DNA of 64,000 nucleotides from Nitrospira sp. (GTDB lineage Bacteria > Nitrospirota > Nitrospiria > Nitrospirales > Nitrospiraceae): NCBI GenBank assembly GCA_024998685.1, contig JACOEH010000023.1, positions 1-64,000 on the forward strand, in the 5' to 3' direction. Of this stretch, positions 43,249-52,382 are shown piece by piece. Every line of letters begins with the position of its first letter. Position 1 is the stretch's first letter. Below the pieces are notes generated by a model, which did not search any database, had not been told where the DNA came from, and worked only from the letters and a program-made list of their open reading frames with translations. Made by a program: the position numbers and the translations under genes.

Positions 43249-43989
43249 TCATGCACGTGCCCGGCGGGCCGCATCTAGCAGCGCTTCAAACAACCGACGA
43301 TGGACCGCGTGCCGTTCGAACAAGAATTCCGGGTGCCATTGGATAGCGAGTAGAAACCGATGCGCGGGGGATTCGATCGCTTCTATAATCCCATCAGGTG
43401 CCACAGCGCATGCCTGGAGCGACGGAGCGACTGTCTTGACCGATTGGTGATGGGAACTATTCACCATGAGCTTTCTTCTTGCAACCACCTTGTTCAAGAG
43501 GCTAGTGGGCATCACGGTGACCGGGTGAGTAACATAGACCGCCTTCGCTTTTTGACGGTGATTCAACGCGCCGTGTACTTGAGCAGGAATGTCTTGATAC
43601 AGACTCCCTCCACAGGCCACATTCACCGTCTGCATCCCTCCGCAGATTCCCAGGAGCGGAAGATTCCGTTTCCTTGCTTGATGGACTAACTCCAATTCAA
43701 AGTCGGCACGGCGCTCACTCACAAGCTGAAATTTGTAGCGCTGCCGCTCTCCATAGAGACGGGGGGGAAGGTCCGGTCCGCTGCCTGTGATGAGCAACCC
43801 ATCGACACGGTCAAGAAGCCGTCGCCGAGCGGACGGTTCCGCTACTAAAGGAAGGATCAGAGGAATACCGCCGAGCTCTTCAACAGCCCGAATGTAGCGA
43901 GACCGCAAGAAGTAGGTCGGCTCGTGCCCGCCCATATCCTTCCTGTCACCGGCATTAAAGTCTGGGGTCACGCCAATGACAGGTTTCAT
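43249..43989 (-). CDS. Class C26 gamma-glutamyl-type glutamine amidotransferase (PuuD-like)
   Basis: The 246-residue hydrolase has the nucleophile elbow LLGICGGMQTVN with the catalytic cysteine, ITGSGPDLPP ahead of it, and the catalytic histidine and glutamate in IQWHPEFL. These match the C26 family that cleaves gamma-glutamyl bonds, for example gamma-glutamyl-GABA. No putrescine genes are near, so the substrate is open. Confidence 0.88.
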   Translation of the reverse strand: MKPVIGVTPDFNAGDRKDMGGHEPTYFLRSRYIRAVEELGGIPLILPLVAEPSARRRLLDRVDGLLITGSGPDLPPRLYGERQRYKFQLVSERRADFELELVHQARKRNLPLLGICGGMQTVNVACGGSLYQDIPAQVHGALNHRQKAKAVYVTHPVTVMPTSLLNKVVARRKLMVNSSHHQSVKTVAPSLQACAVAPDGIIEAIESPAHRFLLAIQWHPEFLFERHAVHRRLFEALLDAARRARA

Positions 43990-44004
43990 AACTCAATGCG
44001 CAGC

Positions 44005-44385
44005 CTAGTTCGTCGGGGCAGGCGTGACCGTAGCTCCCTCATTTTCGGCAGCCACACCGAGAAAACGGATTGGACGATCACCACTAAGATGCTCAGGAAC
44101 GATGGCATAGTCTCCGAGAATGCTGGGGACCCAGATACTCTTGGCCGTTGGTTCACTGAGTCCCGAAAAAACATAGGCGAGACCGCCGACTATTCCACCC
44201 CCTATGGCAAATGCCGCTTTAAACGGAAAATACAGAATCGTGGCAACGGCTGACGCAGCTCCCATCCCGGCTCCGGAATAGGTTCCTTGCTGCGCCTCAG
44301 CGGATGAGGACTGGCTCCAAGCCGGAGCGACAAGCACCGAACAGTATGTGATGACAACAATGAGAACCACGATTGGGAGTCTCAC
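44005..44385 (-). CDS. Exported hypothetical protein with a glycine-rich hydrophobic segment
   Basis: I take a GTG start at 44385, since AAGGAGG stands 8 bases before it; a longer frame to 44430 has no such site. The 126-residue product then starts with a typical signal peptide ending near APAWSQ. It has a second hydrophobic, glycine-rich stretch (about 60-85) and a polar C terminus. A tail phrase resembles the small lipoprotein at 59152 (YVFSGLSEPTAK against YLSGYTAED), but the likeness is weak. Confidence 0.6.
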   Translation of the reverse strand: MRLPIVVLIVVITYCSVLVAPAWSQSSSAEAQQGTYSGAGMGAASAVATILYFPFKAAFAIGGGIVGGLAYVFSGLSEPTAKSIWVPSILGDYAIVPEHLSGDRPIRFLGVAAENEGATVTPAPTN

Positions 44386-44505
44386 GTGAAACGCCTCCTT
44401 CCTTTTCACACCCACGACGATGGAATGCATGAACGATCATACACGAGTCCCCGCATGCGTTATAACAAATTCGCTGCTGAATGTAACCCCCTATGAACTT
44501 CGACA

Positions 44506-44976
44506 TTAATAGGATGACGGCACCGAACGATCAGGTACCAGATCCAACTCTGCCAAGATGTAGGCGAGAACATAGTCTACGCGATTGTTGGCCTCATGAT
44601 CCAACTCGATCGTCAACTCATCGGCAAGGATTCGCTGATTTTCTTGGATCAAACCTCCCTGCAATCTGAGATCCAGCTTGCACCAACAAACGGCTTGTGC
44701 AAAGAAATCCGTTATGCGTTCTTGGTAGTGAGGATGCTCACGGGGGTCGAGTGCCGTCAAACTTTTCGCTAGCCGATCAGCAAGGCGCATTTTCTGTCGA
44801 AGAACCGACAGTTGATCGGTCCTCATCTCGACAGAGACCTGGATGCCCGCTTTCCAGCTCCTTTTTTTCACGTTGAACACACAGGCCAGCACGTCGGGTC
44901 GTCCCTCAACCGACTCAGGCCCCAAAAAGAACGTGATTCGATAAGATGGGACGTCTCGAGTAGATTCTGGAATCAT
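44506..44976 (-). CDS. Hypothetical cytoplasmic protein
   Basis: The 156-residue soluble protein has no signal, membrane segment or motif I recognise. The C-terminal half is helical and acidic (ADELTIELDHEANN). It stands between an exported hypothetical and a divergent M24 peptidase. Confidence 0.55.
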   Translation of the reverse strand: MIPESTRDVPSYRITFFLGPESVEGRPDVLACVFNVKKRSWKAGIQVSVEMRTDQLSVLRQKMRLADRLAKSLTALDPREHPHYQERITDFFAQAVCWCKLDLRLQGGLIQENQRILADELTIELDHEANNRVDYVLAYILAELDLVPDRSVPSSY

Positions 44977-45021
44977 GGGGGGCTAGTGTACCATGATTCA
45001 CACGTAGACTTGAGGGTTTGA

Positions 45022-45050
45022 TTGACGACTCTGTACCCCGAGGATAAGAT
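45022..45050 (+). promoter_or_regulatory. Candidate promoter of the M24 peptidase gene
   Basis: TTGACG at 45022-45027 and TAAGAT at 45045-45050 have a 17-base spacer. They lie so near the start at 45059 that the transcript would be almost leaderless. Confidence 0.42.
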
Positions 45051-45058
45051 GGAAATCC

Positions 45059-46261
45059 ATGAGCGATGTGGCCCACCAAATGCGGATCGTTGCGATCCAA
45101 GAAGCACTCGGAGACACGGGCACGGTAGATGGATGGCTTTTCTACGACTTTCGTGGCAGTGATCCGCTCGCGTATCGGGTTCTGCTCCTGGATCCGACCC
45201 AACACGTCACGCGGCGATGGTACTATTGGATCCCTACGTCGGGAGAACCGGTCAAACTCCTTCACCGGATCGAATCGCATGTGCTGGACAAGTTACCAGG
45301 TCAGGTCCAGCAGTATGTCTCATGGGAACAGCAACGTCTGTTATTGGCCTCTCTACTGCGAGGTCGACGGCGAATCGCTATGCAGTACTCTCCGTTCAAC
45401 GCTGTTCCGTATCTGTCCAGAGTTGATGCGGGTACCGTCGAGTTGATTCGCAGTTGTGGGCCCGATGTGGTGTCATCAGCCGATCTTGTCCAACGATTCG
45501 AGGCAGTCTGGACGGATGATCAACTGGAATCCCATCGGTACGCAGTGACGATGCTCAGGAACATCGTCGACGAGGCTTTCGCCCATGTGGCGTCTTGCCT
45601 TACCAACGAACGTTCGCTATCTGAATATGGCCTACAACAGTTCATTCTTTCGCGTATTCGCGATGCGGGCATGACGACATCCCACGCTCCGATCGCAGCT
45701 ATTGATACCCATAGTGCCGACCCTCATTATGGGCCGACAGAATCACGCTCTTCCCTCATCATGCGAGACAACTTGGTTCTGATCGATTTATGGGCGAAAC
45801 AAACGACACCGGGCTCGGTCTATGGGGATATCACTTGGACAGGGTATACCGGGAAGCAAGTACCAGCAAAGCAACGCATGATCTTTGAGCATGTTCGACG
45901 CGGACGCGATGCGGCACTGTCGTTTGTCCAGGATCAGGTGATTACAGGCCGATTTCCTTGCGGATGGGAAGTCGATGATGTCTGCCGTAATACGATTCGA
46001 GCAGCGGGCTACGGCGACTTCTTCATTCATCGGACCGGCCACTCGATCGGTGAGGAAGTCCATGGTAATGGAGCCAATATCGACAACCTGGAAACCCAGG
46101 ACAGTCGTCGGCTCCTGCCGAGAACTTGCTTTTCTATCGAGCCAGGGATCTACCTGCCGGGAGAATTTGGAATCAGGAGTGAACTTGATGTCTATATATC
46201 GGATCGAGAAGCCGTCGTGCATGGCTTACCGCTTCAAACAGAAATCATGTCTCTTCTCTGA
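45059..46261 (+). CDS. M24 family metallopeptidase (Xaa-Pro aminopeptidase-like)
   Basis: The 400-residue protein has an N-terminal creatinase-like domain and a C-terminal pita-bread domain. The metal ligands appear in order: LVLIDLWAK and YGDITWTG (two aspartates), HRTGHSIGEEVHG (histidine), SIEPGIYLPG and SELDVY (two glutamates). It probably removes residues before proline, though some family members have other substrates. The ATG has no good ribosome binding site; see the note on its promoter. Confidence 0.88.
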   Translation: MSDVAHQMRIVAIQEALGDTGTVDGWLFYDFRGSDPLAYRVLLLDPTQHVTRRWYYWIPTSGEPVKLLHRIESHVLDKLPGQVQQYVSWEQQRLLLASLLRGRRRIAMQYSPFNAVPYLSRVDAGTVELIRSCGPDVVSSADLVQRFEAVWTDDQLESHRYAVTMLRNIVDEAFAHVASCLTNERSLSEYGLQQFILSRIRDAGMTTSHAPIAAIDTHSADPHYGPTESRSSLIMRDNLVLIDLWAKQTTPGSVYGDITWTGYTGKQVPAKQRMIFEHVRRGRDAALSFVQDQVITGRFPCGWEVDDVCRNTIRAAGYGDFFIHRTGHSIGEEVHGNGANIDNLETQDSRRLLPRTCFSIEPGIYLPGEFGIRSELDVYISDREAVVHGLPLQTEIMSLL

Positions 46262-46369
46262 CCTTTCATATTCGAAATATCCTCCTCTGATCCTTTCTTG
46301 ACACCATGTCTGCGGGGCGGCTAGATTCACTCATCCGGCAGGGTACTTCCGGTTCATGCGAGGCCGTAC

Positions 46370-47173
46370 ATGTTCGGCACAATGGGTTTCTCAGAACTCA
46401 TTATCATTCTGGTCATCGTACTGATCATTTTTGGAGCGGGCCGTCTTCCGCAGATCGGCGAGGGTGTCGGCAAGGCATTGAAAGGGTTTAAAAAAGAAGT
46501 CAATGAAGCGCCCCAACCCACTTCAGATCAGGTCGAACAGAAAACCGATCAGTCACAAGCCATTCGGACTCAGACACCTATTGCAGTGCCACCGGCTCCG
46601 ATTGCAGGATCATCGTCAGTAACAATTAGTAAGCCAAACGTTCCCTATGCCCCTGGTCCTGAACTGACGCCCGGCACTACCGCCTCGTTGCTGTACAACA
46701 CCAGCCCTCAGGTTCCGCAAACATCGGCCTCTTCGCCTGATCATGCGGCAACACCTGCTCCTAACCAGGTGCTATCGATGGAGGAACGAGCTATAGATCC
46801 TCCTCCGAGGGCTCACGCTTCGTATCCGCCTTTGCCGGCTGGTTCCCGAGCAAAACCGACAGCTAAACGTCCTTCCGCCATTGTGAACAAAGATGCGGTG
46901 GCTCGCATACAGGCGCAACAGGCCGCGCTCAAAGCCAAGTCGCCGCAATCAGCAGCGGCAGTATCTCCCGATGACCTGCAGCATCTCGGTGAAGGCCTGG
47001 GAGAAGTCGTGCGAACGTTCCGGCAAGCCGTGACCGATGTCCGTCATAGCGTCGATCCTCAAATGTCTACGATTCAGGCCGAAATGGATGCGGCCAAAAA
47101 AGAAATCCAGCAATCCATCGAAGCGGCTAAAGAATCACCACTGGTGCAAGAGGACTCTCAGAAATCTGCGTGA
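46370..47173 (+). CDS. tatA: Twin-arginine translocase subunit TatA with a long C-terminal tail
   Basis: TatA forms the pore that exports folded proteins. Residues 1-45 are canonical: [16 protein letters not shown], a short membrane helix (about 7-22), the [10 protein letters not shown] hinge and an amphipathic helix ending GFKKE. The remaining ~220 residues are unusual. They begin with a proline/threonine/alanine-rich linker (50-160) and end with a helical segment (about 170-267). Normal TatA is 60-100 residues long. TatB or a Nitrospira-specific variant are alternatives. No tatC is in the window. Confidence 0.83.
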   Translation: MFGTMGFSELIIILVIVLIIFGAGRLPQIGEGVGKALKGFKKEVNEAPQPTSDQVEQKTDQSQAIRTQTPIAVPPAPIAGSSSVTISKPNVPYAPGPELTPGTTASLLYNTSPQVPQTSASSPDHAATPAPNQVLSMEERAIDPPPRAHASYPPLPAGSRAKPTAKRPSAIVNKDAVARIQAQQAALKAKSPQSAAAVSPDDLQHLGEGLGEVVRTFRQAVTDVRHSVDPQMSTIQAEMDAAKKEIQQSIEAAKESPLVQEDSQKSA

Positions 47174-47308
47174 TTCTCATCTCAACGGACTCTATATTTC
47201 TCTCAATTCCTAGCAAACTGAACCGGTGAGCAAATCATCATTTGAGCTCAGTATGAGCGACGTATCAATGCAACTAAACCCCATTGTTTATCAATGAGCT
47301 ATCGATGT

Positions 47309-47313
47309 TTCAG
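47309..47313. repeat. Target-site duplication, left copy (TTCAG)
   Basis: TTCAG at 47309-47313 directly abuts the left inverted repeat and recurs at 48949-48953 against the right one. A 5-base direct repeat outside matching ends is what an insertion event leaves. Confidence 0.7.
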
Positions 47314-47327
47314 CCTAAAAACGTACA

Positions 47328-48887
47328 TTACCCCACCCCTGCTAGTCGATTCGGCAGCGGTTTGAGCCAATTCACGCCGGTCAGCGTGGTCATCAAGAAC
47401 TCACATGCCCGTTGCCAGACGGCAGTCGGAGTGCATTGCTCCGCAGTGGCTGTGGCCCATTGCTGAAGCCTCCGACTGACGTGCATGAGCATCGTTTGCG
47501 CGAGGTGTGCATAGCGATGGGAATGGCTGATCACAAGCCACTGTTGCCCAGCGTGGCTGATCTTGCGTGCGACGCCGGATAACCGAAACGGTCGGCTGGT
47601 AATGGATTCCATCCGTGCTTTGGGATTCGCCAGACGCACGAACAGTGACCACCAGTTATACACCAAGGCGACGGCGCTGGCATTGAAGCGACAGCGTTTG
47701 AGGTCTTGCGTGGTGAAGCCGCCGTGGTGAAGCCGCCCCAGCCCCATTGGTTCTTCAATTCATCAAAGGTGTTCTCGCTGTCGGCTCGATCACGGTAGAA
47801 TTGTGCCACGGTGCGGATTTCGTGCGACAGGCTGGTGACGAGCATGAAATACTCATAGCGACCTGTGGCATCATTCGCTTCGAGGAAGCCCGCGCGAGTT
47901 GCGACGATTCGTCGCTCAACACCCCCTCATCCTTGAGCCGACGACGCAAGACGATCACGCGTCGCGCCTTCTGCCAGCCGCTTACCGCGAGCTCGCCCTC
48001 GCGTCCTTCGAAGCCTTCCCCAGCCTGTGTCCACCCTTGGCGCCAGAACACCTGCTTGACGAAGCGCTTGACGTTCGTGGTCGCGCGCCGCTTCAACAGA
48101 TAGGGAATAGTCCGCTCTTCCAGGCGGGGCATGACCGCGTCATGGCCAAAGCCGGCATCGCCGCGCACGCCATACGGCCGCTGCTCGATGGGTAATCGAT
48201 CAATGAGCCGTGCCAAGCCGGGAAGCGTGGTATGCGAATGCCTGTGATTGCCGGCTTCGACATCGACGCCCAGCACAAGGCGCAGGCCGGCCATCTGGTA
48301 GGTGTGATACGTGTATGAGGGACGTCCGGGCTTGTGCGGGTTGTCCCCCATCACCCCGCTTTCTTGATGGCCGTAGAGCGGCTTCACCGTCACATCGACA
48401 TCGAGAATCCACGGGGCCGATAACAGCGGTTGTACACACGCATCGAGGTGGCTCTGCAACCAGTCCATCCCCGCGGTCTCGTCGATCGCCTTAAGGAACC
48501 GTCGCACCGTGTCTTCGGTCACCACGCGATGCATGCCGAGCAGTTCCGGCATCACCCCATCGAAGCGGATGGCGTTCATGTGGGCATACCGACGGAGCCC
48601 GGCCAGTAGCGAGAGAACCCACGTGCCCAAGATGTCCTCGCGGCGCGAACCCTGTGGACCGGTGTAGGTGAACGGACACGCCCGCTGCCAGCGTTCATAG
48701 AGCCCTGTGAGGTGTAAGAACTCGAGGAAGAAGGCCATCTACCCGAACGGGGTCGTCGCCGATTCGCTGTCCCATCGCACCTGCAGTCGACCATTGGGGG
48801 CTTCGACCCCAACGGTGTAGGGGCGCACCAACAGCCCCCTGTGTGCTCGTCTTTTTGTCTCACCCATTGGGTGAACGCCTCCAGCAT
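47328..48887 (-). pseudogene. Broken IS1380-family transposase
   Basis: Minus-strand fragments in all three frames line up as one protein of about 515 residues. It contains MAFFLEFLHLTGLYERW, ILDVDVTVKPLYGHQESG (a catalytic aspartate region), RGDAGFGHD and RADSENTFDELKNQWGW (the DDE-type glutamate region). The lesions, from its 5' end, are: a shift near the C-run at 48835-48839, a TAG at 48741-48739 where CAG would keep the frame, a net one-base loss somewhere in 47870-47930 (a C-run at 47922-47926 is a candidate), and a 14-base tandem duplication at 47710-47737. It cannot make transposase. Confidence 0.88.
47710..47737. repeat. 14-base perfect tandem duplication inside the transposase
   Basis: GTGGTGAAGCCGCC occurs twice head to tail at 47710-47723 and 47724-47737. 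Removing one copy restores the reading frame across the conserved WGWGGFTTQDLKRC segment, so the duplication is the lesion. Confidence 0.9.
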
Positions 48888-48948
48888 GGATTGTGTTGTG
48901 GAGACAAGAGATTACAGGAAGAACGAGGGTTCAATCGACGTTTTTAGG

Positions 48949-48953
48949 TTCAG
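48949..48953. repeat. Target-site duplication, right copy (TTCAG)
   Basis: Matches 47309-47313 on the other side of the element. Confidence 0.7.
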
Positions 48954-49135
48954 AGAAAACGAGAGTTCGTCAGACAGTGCTATGTCGGCGGCTAAGTAAG
49001 GGATAGAGTCATTTCTAATGAAAGCAGTTTAGCGGCGTCGGTTCTTGGAGGACAGATCTATGTCAACAATATTATAATAACGTGGTAGAATAACCGTCTG
49101 AACGCAACATGCTGATCAGGATAAACTCTCTCGTT

Positions 49136-49654
49136 CTACGCGGGGTTTCGACTTCGGTTCAAGGCCTCAACCAGTCCGACTAATTGCTCCTGTACTTTCT
49201 TATCCAACTCCACAAACTGAATGCCCATGCCTGGAAACAAAAGGTATCGCTCCGGTTTATTGCGGACCCAGGCAACCTTCGCCTTCGCTTTCAGTTTATC
49301 CCACGGCCGATCCGGAAGAGCAAATTCAACTGTCAGCTCGGTGCCCGGACTGAGAGGAGCACCACTTTCAATAAAGAGCCCACCGCCGCCGATTCCTCCC
49401 GTTAGACTGTCGAACTGCTTTCCTTCCGGCGTCGTATACCGGATCTTTAGAGCAAGAGGCGCACGAGGCTGTGTACGACAATGGGCGAACCTGGCATCTT
49501 CACCGTTGACAAGTACTCGCTCTATGATTGCGCCCCATGACATGCAGCCTAGAAACTGGTCAGAGATGTCATGTACGTTGATCGTCTCTTTCCCAGCGTC
49601 AACGACGAGAGATTTACCCTGGTGCTCTGCTGTAGAAACGACAGGAAACGTCAT
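49136..49654 (-). CDS. PilZ-like domain protein, first of a tandem pair
   Basis: The 172-residue protein has a short N-terminal module (1-60, with CMSWGAIIERVLV) and a PilZ-type beta barrel (about 65-160), with GGGLFIESGAPLSPGTEL and PGMGIQFVELD. PilZ domains usually bind cyclic di-GMP through RxxxR and D/NxSxxG. Here the second motif is replaced by GGIGGGG and the first is not well formed, so binding is doubtful. It is a close homologue of the gene 47 bases upstream. Confidence 0.75.
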   Translation of the reverse strand: MTFPVVSTAEHQGKSLVVDAGKETINVHDISDQFLGCMSWGAIIERVLVNGEDARFAHCRTQPRAPLALKIRYTTPEGKQFDSLTGGIGGGGLFIESGAPLSPGTELTVEFALPDRPWDKLKAKAKVAWVRNKPERYLLFPGMGIQFVELDKKVQEQLVGLVEALNRSRNPA

Positions 49655-49701
49655 AGAACAATCCGTTTTCCCCTTTCTGGGTGGTGTAAGTCAGGAACGG
49701 A

Positions 49702-50223
49702 TTAGGCTGCTTGCCCCATATTCTGGATTGATTTCACTAATTCATGGATTCGATCCCGGACATCCTCGGCTATTTCAGTGAATCGTACCCCCATTCCAGG
49801 ACTAAAGGTATATTGGTCGGCTTTCGGACAGATCCAAGCTATGGTTCCTTTTGCCGGCATCCATTCCTCGGATTTCTCTGGAAACGAGAACTCCATAGCC
49901 AATCTGGTCCCTACAGGAAGAGGGGATTGGCTTTCAATAAATAACCCACCGCCGCCAATACCACCTGCTCGACTTTCGAATCGCGGTCCCTCTGGACTGT
50001 TGTAGCGCACTCGGAACGTGAGCGAAATGCGAGGCTCTGATCGGACTTCTTTTTGAATAGAGACCTTCCGGTGGTAGGCGAGAATTTGATCGATGACGAA
50101 GTCCCAGGACAGACTGCCGATTACATCCCCATTGACACCCAACAAGACGACCATTTCACGTGCCACATCAAGTTCGATAATTTTGTCTTTGTGCCGAAGA
50201 CTCGAAGAAACAGGGTATTTCAC
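49702..50223 (-). CDS. PilZ-like domain protein, second of a tandem pair
   Basis: The 173-residue protein aligns end to end with its neighbour, sharing SLSWDFVIDQIL in the N-terminal module and GGGLFIESQSPLPVGTRL in the barrel. I use a GTG start at 50223, which has GGAGG 4 bases ahead and makes the two N termini line up (MKYPVSSS against MTFPVVST). The longer frame to 50355 has no such site. The pair arose by duplication and has diverged considerably. Confidence 0.75.
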   Translation of the reverse strand: MKYPVSSSLRHKDKIIELDVAREMVVLLGVNGDVIGSLSWDFVIDQILAYHRKVSIQKEVRSEPRISLTFRVRYNSPEGPRFESRAGGIGGGGLFIESQSPLPVGTRLAMEFSFPEKSEEWMPAKGTIAWICPKADQYTFSPGMGVRFTEIAEDVRDRIHELVKSIQNMGQAA

Positions 50224-50406
50224 AAAGCCTCCATCCGAGAGATGCACGAGGCAAGTATAGCGCGACGTTCCTGATTGTCGAGAAAGACAGAAGATGCTAG
50301 GCAAAAGGAGGAAGATAAAACTATCTGGCCGGAAAAGAGACCGGCTCGGCCCCATACGGGTTATAAATTAAGGAGCCGTCGATCATTTATAGAATTTCTA
50401 CAATTT

Positions 50407-51663
50407 TTACGCAGTCTTAGCGTCTTTTTCATGCTCAAATATGCGCATCGGCGGGTTTTTGCCCAAGATTGCATCTTCCGTAATCATCACCTCGGCGATC
50501 TGCTTCTGAGAGGGGGCGTCGTACATGACGTCAAGCATCACTTCCTCCAAAATTGCCCGAAGACCCCTGGCACCAGTCTTCTGCGCATAGGCTTTTCGTG
50601 CTACCGCTCCCAACGCTCCCTCCGTGAATCGGAGCTTAACCTTTTCGAACGATAGTAGCTTTTCGTACTGCTTGGTCAAGGCATTGCGTGGTTCGGTAAG
50701 GATACGGATCAACGCTCGCTCGTCCAACTCCTCTAACGTGGCAACAACCGGTAATCGTCCCACGAATTCGGGTATCAGGCCGTACTTCAAAAAATCTTCA
50801 GGCTGAACCTTAGCCAGTAGGTCACCTAAACGAATGTCGCTTCTTCCCCGAATTTCAGCCCCAAACCCCATAGCTTTTCGATTCAGACGCTGTTCGATGA
50901 TCTGTTCCAAACCAACAAACGCTCCACCGCAGATGAACAAAATGTTGCTTGTATTGACTTGAATAAATTCTTGATGCGGATGTTTTCTTCCTCCTTGCGG
51001 AGGGACATTTGCGACCGTGCCCTCGATCAGCTTTAGCAAGGCTTGTTGGACTCCTTCGCCGGATACGTCCCGTGTGATAGAGGGACTGTCGCTCTTCCGA
51101 CTGATTTTATCGATTTCATCGATGTACACAATTCCTCGCTCAGCCCGTTCCACATCATAGTCAGCGGCTTGCAGAAGCTTCAGAATGATGTTTTCAACAT
51201 CTTCTCCTACATAACCGGCTTCTGTCAGCGTCGTGGCATCAGCGAGAGTAAAAGGGACGTCAAGGTACTTGGCCAAGGTCTGGGCCAAGAGGGTCTTCCC
51301 CGTCCCGGTTGGACCCACCATAAGAATGTTGCCCTTCTGGAGTTCTATATCATCGACCTCTTTTTCCTTTGACGAGATGCGTTTGTAATGATTGTGCACG
51401 GCCACGGACAGAATGCGTTTAGCCCGTTCCTGCCCAATGACGTACTGATCGAGGTGATGTTTGATCTCCGCTGGCTTCTTGAGTTTTGACGAAATCTCTT
51501 CTTTGGCTTCTTCCCAGTCCTCCGCAATGATGTCATTGCACAGGTTGACGCATTCGTCACAGATATACACCGTCGGGCCGGCAATCAGTTTTCGCACCTC
51601 ATCGCGGCTTTTCCCACAGAAAGAACATCGCAAGTGTCGGTCCATCTTTTCCTGCTTGGCCAT
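50407..51663 (-). CDS. clpX: ATP-dependent Clp protease ATPase subunit ClpX
   Basis: ClpX unfolds tagged proteins and feeds them into ClpP. The 418-residue product has the N-terminal zinc domain (CSFCG then CDECVNLC), Walker A GPTGTGKT, Walker [11 protein letters not shown], the pore loop GYVGEDVE and a C-terminal sensor region with [17 protein letters not shown] precedes the ATG. It lies 13 bases after clpP, and the order tig-clpP-clpX is conserved widely. Confidence 0.97.
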   Translation of the reverse strand: MAKQEKMDRHLRCSFCGKSRDEVRKLIAGPTVYICDECVNLCNDIIAEDWEEAKEEISSKLKKPAEIKHHLDQYVIGQERAKRILSVAVHNHYKRISSKEKEVDDIELQKGNILMVGPTGTGKTLLAQTLAKYLDVPFTLADATTLTEAGYVGEDVENIILKLLQAADYDVERAERGIVYIDEIDKISRKSDSPSITRDVSGEGVQQALLKLIEGTVANVPPQGGRKHPHQEFIQVNTSNILFICGGAFVGLEQIIEQRLNRKAMGFGAEIRGRSDIRLGDLLAKVQPEDFLKYGLIPEFVGRLPVVATLEELDERALIRILTEPRNALTKQYEKLLSFEKVKLRFTEGALGAVARKAYAQKTGARGLRAILEEVMLDVMYDAPSQKQIAEVMITEDAILGKNPPMRIFEHEKDAKTA

Positions 51664-51676
51664 GAACCCTCCTACG

Positions 51677-52315
51677 TTACTTGCCTTTAATCCCGTCTTT
51701 TGCCCCGTCCAAGGATTCGACTGTTTTCATAAATTTGGGTGGTCGTGTAATCACCTCGTCAATGAGGCCGTACCGCTTCGCTTCTTCACCGGACATGAAA
51801 TAATCCCGTTCCGTGTCATGCGCAATCTTCTCGATAGGCTGTCCAGTGTGCTTGGCCATAATTTCATTGAGGCGCTCGCGAATCTTGAGGATTTCCCGAG
51901 CATGGATGTCGATTTCTGTCGCCTGCCCTTGGAATCCACCCAATGGTTGGTGGATCATCACCCTGGCATTGGGCAGGGCGAACCGCTTGCCTTTTGTTCC
52001 GGCAGTCAATAGGAGCGCTCCCATACTGGCGGCCTGCCCGAGACAGATGGTGTTGATCGGAGGCTTCACATATTGCATGGTATCGTAGATACCCAATCCG
52101 GCAGTCACACTGCCTCCCGGCGAATTGACATAGAGATTAATATCTTTCTCGGGATCTTCCGCTTCAAGAAAGAGCAGCTGTGCAATCACCAAGTTGGCGA
52201 ACACATCGTCGATCGGGGCTCCCAGGAAAATGATACGATCTTTGAGAAGGCGTGAGTAGATGTCATAGGCTCGTTCGCCTCGATTAGTTTGCTCGACTAC
52301 TATCGGAACCAACAT
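51677..52315 (-). CDS. clpP: ATP-dependent Clp protease proteolytic subunit ClpP
   Basis: The 212-residue serine protease forms a barrel with ClpX or other Clp ATPases. The nucleophile is S97 in [11 protein letters not shown] and the catalytic histidine is H122 in VMIHQPLGG; the aspartate lies in [27 protein letters not shown] is the substrate-groove signature. The ATG at 52315 follows AAAGGA; a longer frame lies partly inside tig. Confidence 0.97.
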   Translation of the reverse strand: MLVPIVVEQTNRGERAYDIYSRLLKDRIIFLGAPIDDVFANLVIAQLLFLEAEDPEKDINLYVNSPGGSVTAGLGIYDTMQYVKPPINTICLGQAASMGALLLTAGTKGKRFALPNARVMIHQPLGGFQGQATEIDIHAREILKIRERLNEIMAKHTGQPIEKIAHDTERDYFMSGEEAKRYGLIDEVITRPPKFMKTVESLDGAKDGIKGK

Positions 52316-52382
52316 ATTGCTCAATTCCTTTCCTGGACAACTTCCGGCCGTACAATTCGAATGTCGAGTGCAACAATCGCGC

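Larger units (their letters stand above)
47314..48948 (-). mobile_element. Degenerate IS1380-like insertion sequence
   Basis: The 1,635-base element is bounded by a perfect 11-base inverted repeat, CCTAAAAACGT at 47314-47324 and ACGTTTTTAGG at 48938-48948, with only partial similarity further in. It is flanked by TTCAG direct repeats. It contains a single transposase reading on the minus strand, broken in at least four places. The end repeats are intact, so it could still be moved by a transposase supplied from elsewhere. Confidence 0.85.

Noticed and set aside
49061-49078. GGAGG followed by a 5-codon frame after the insertion sequence
   Set aside because: It is too short and too AT-rich to judge; no downstream gene is attenuated by it.
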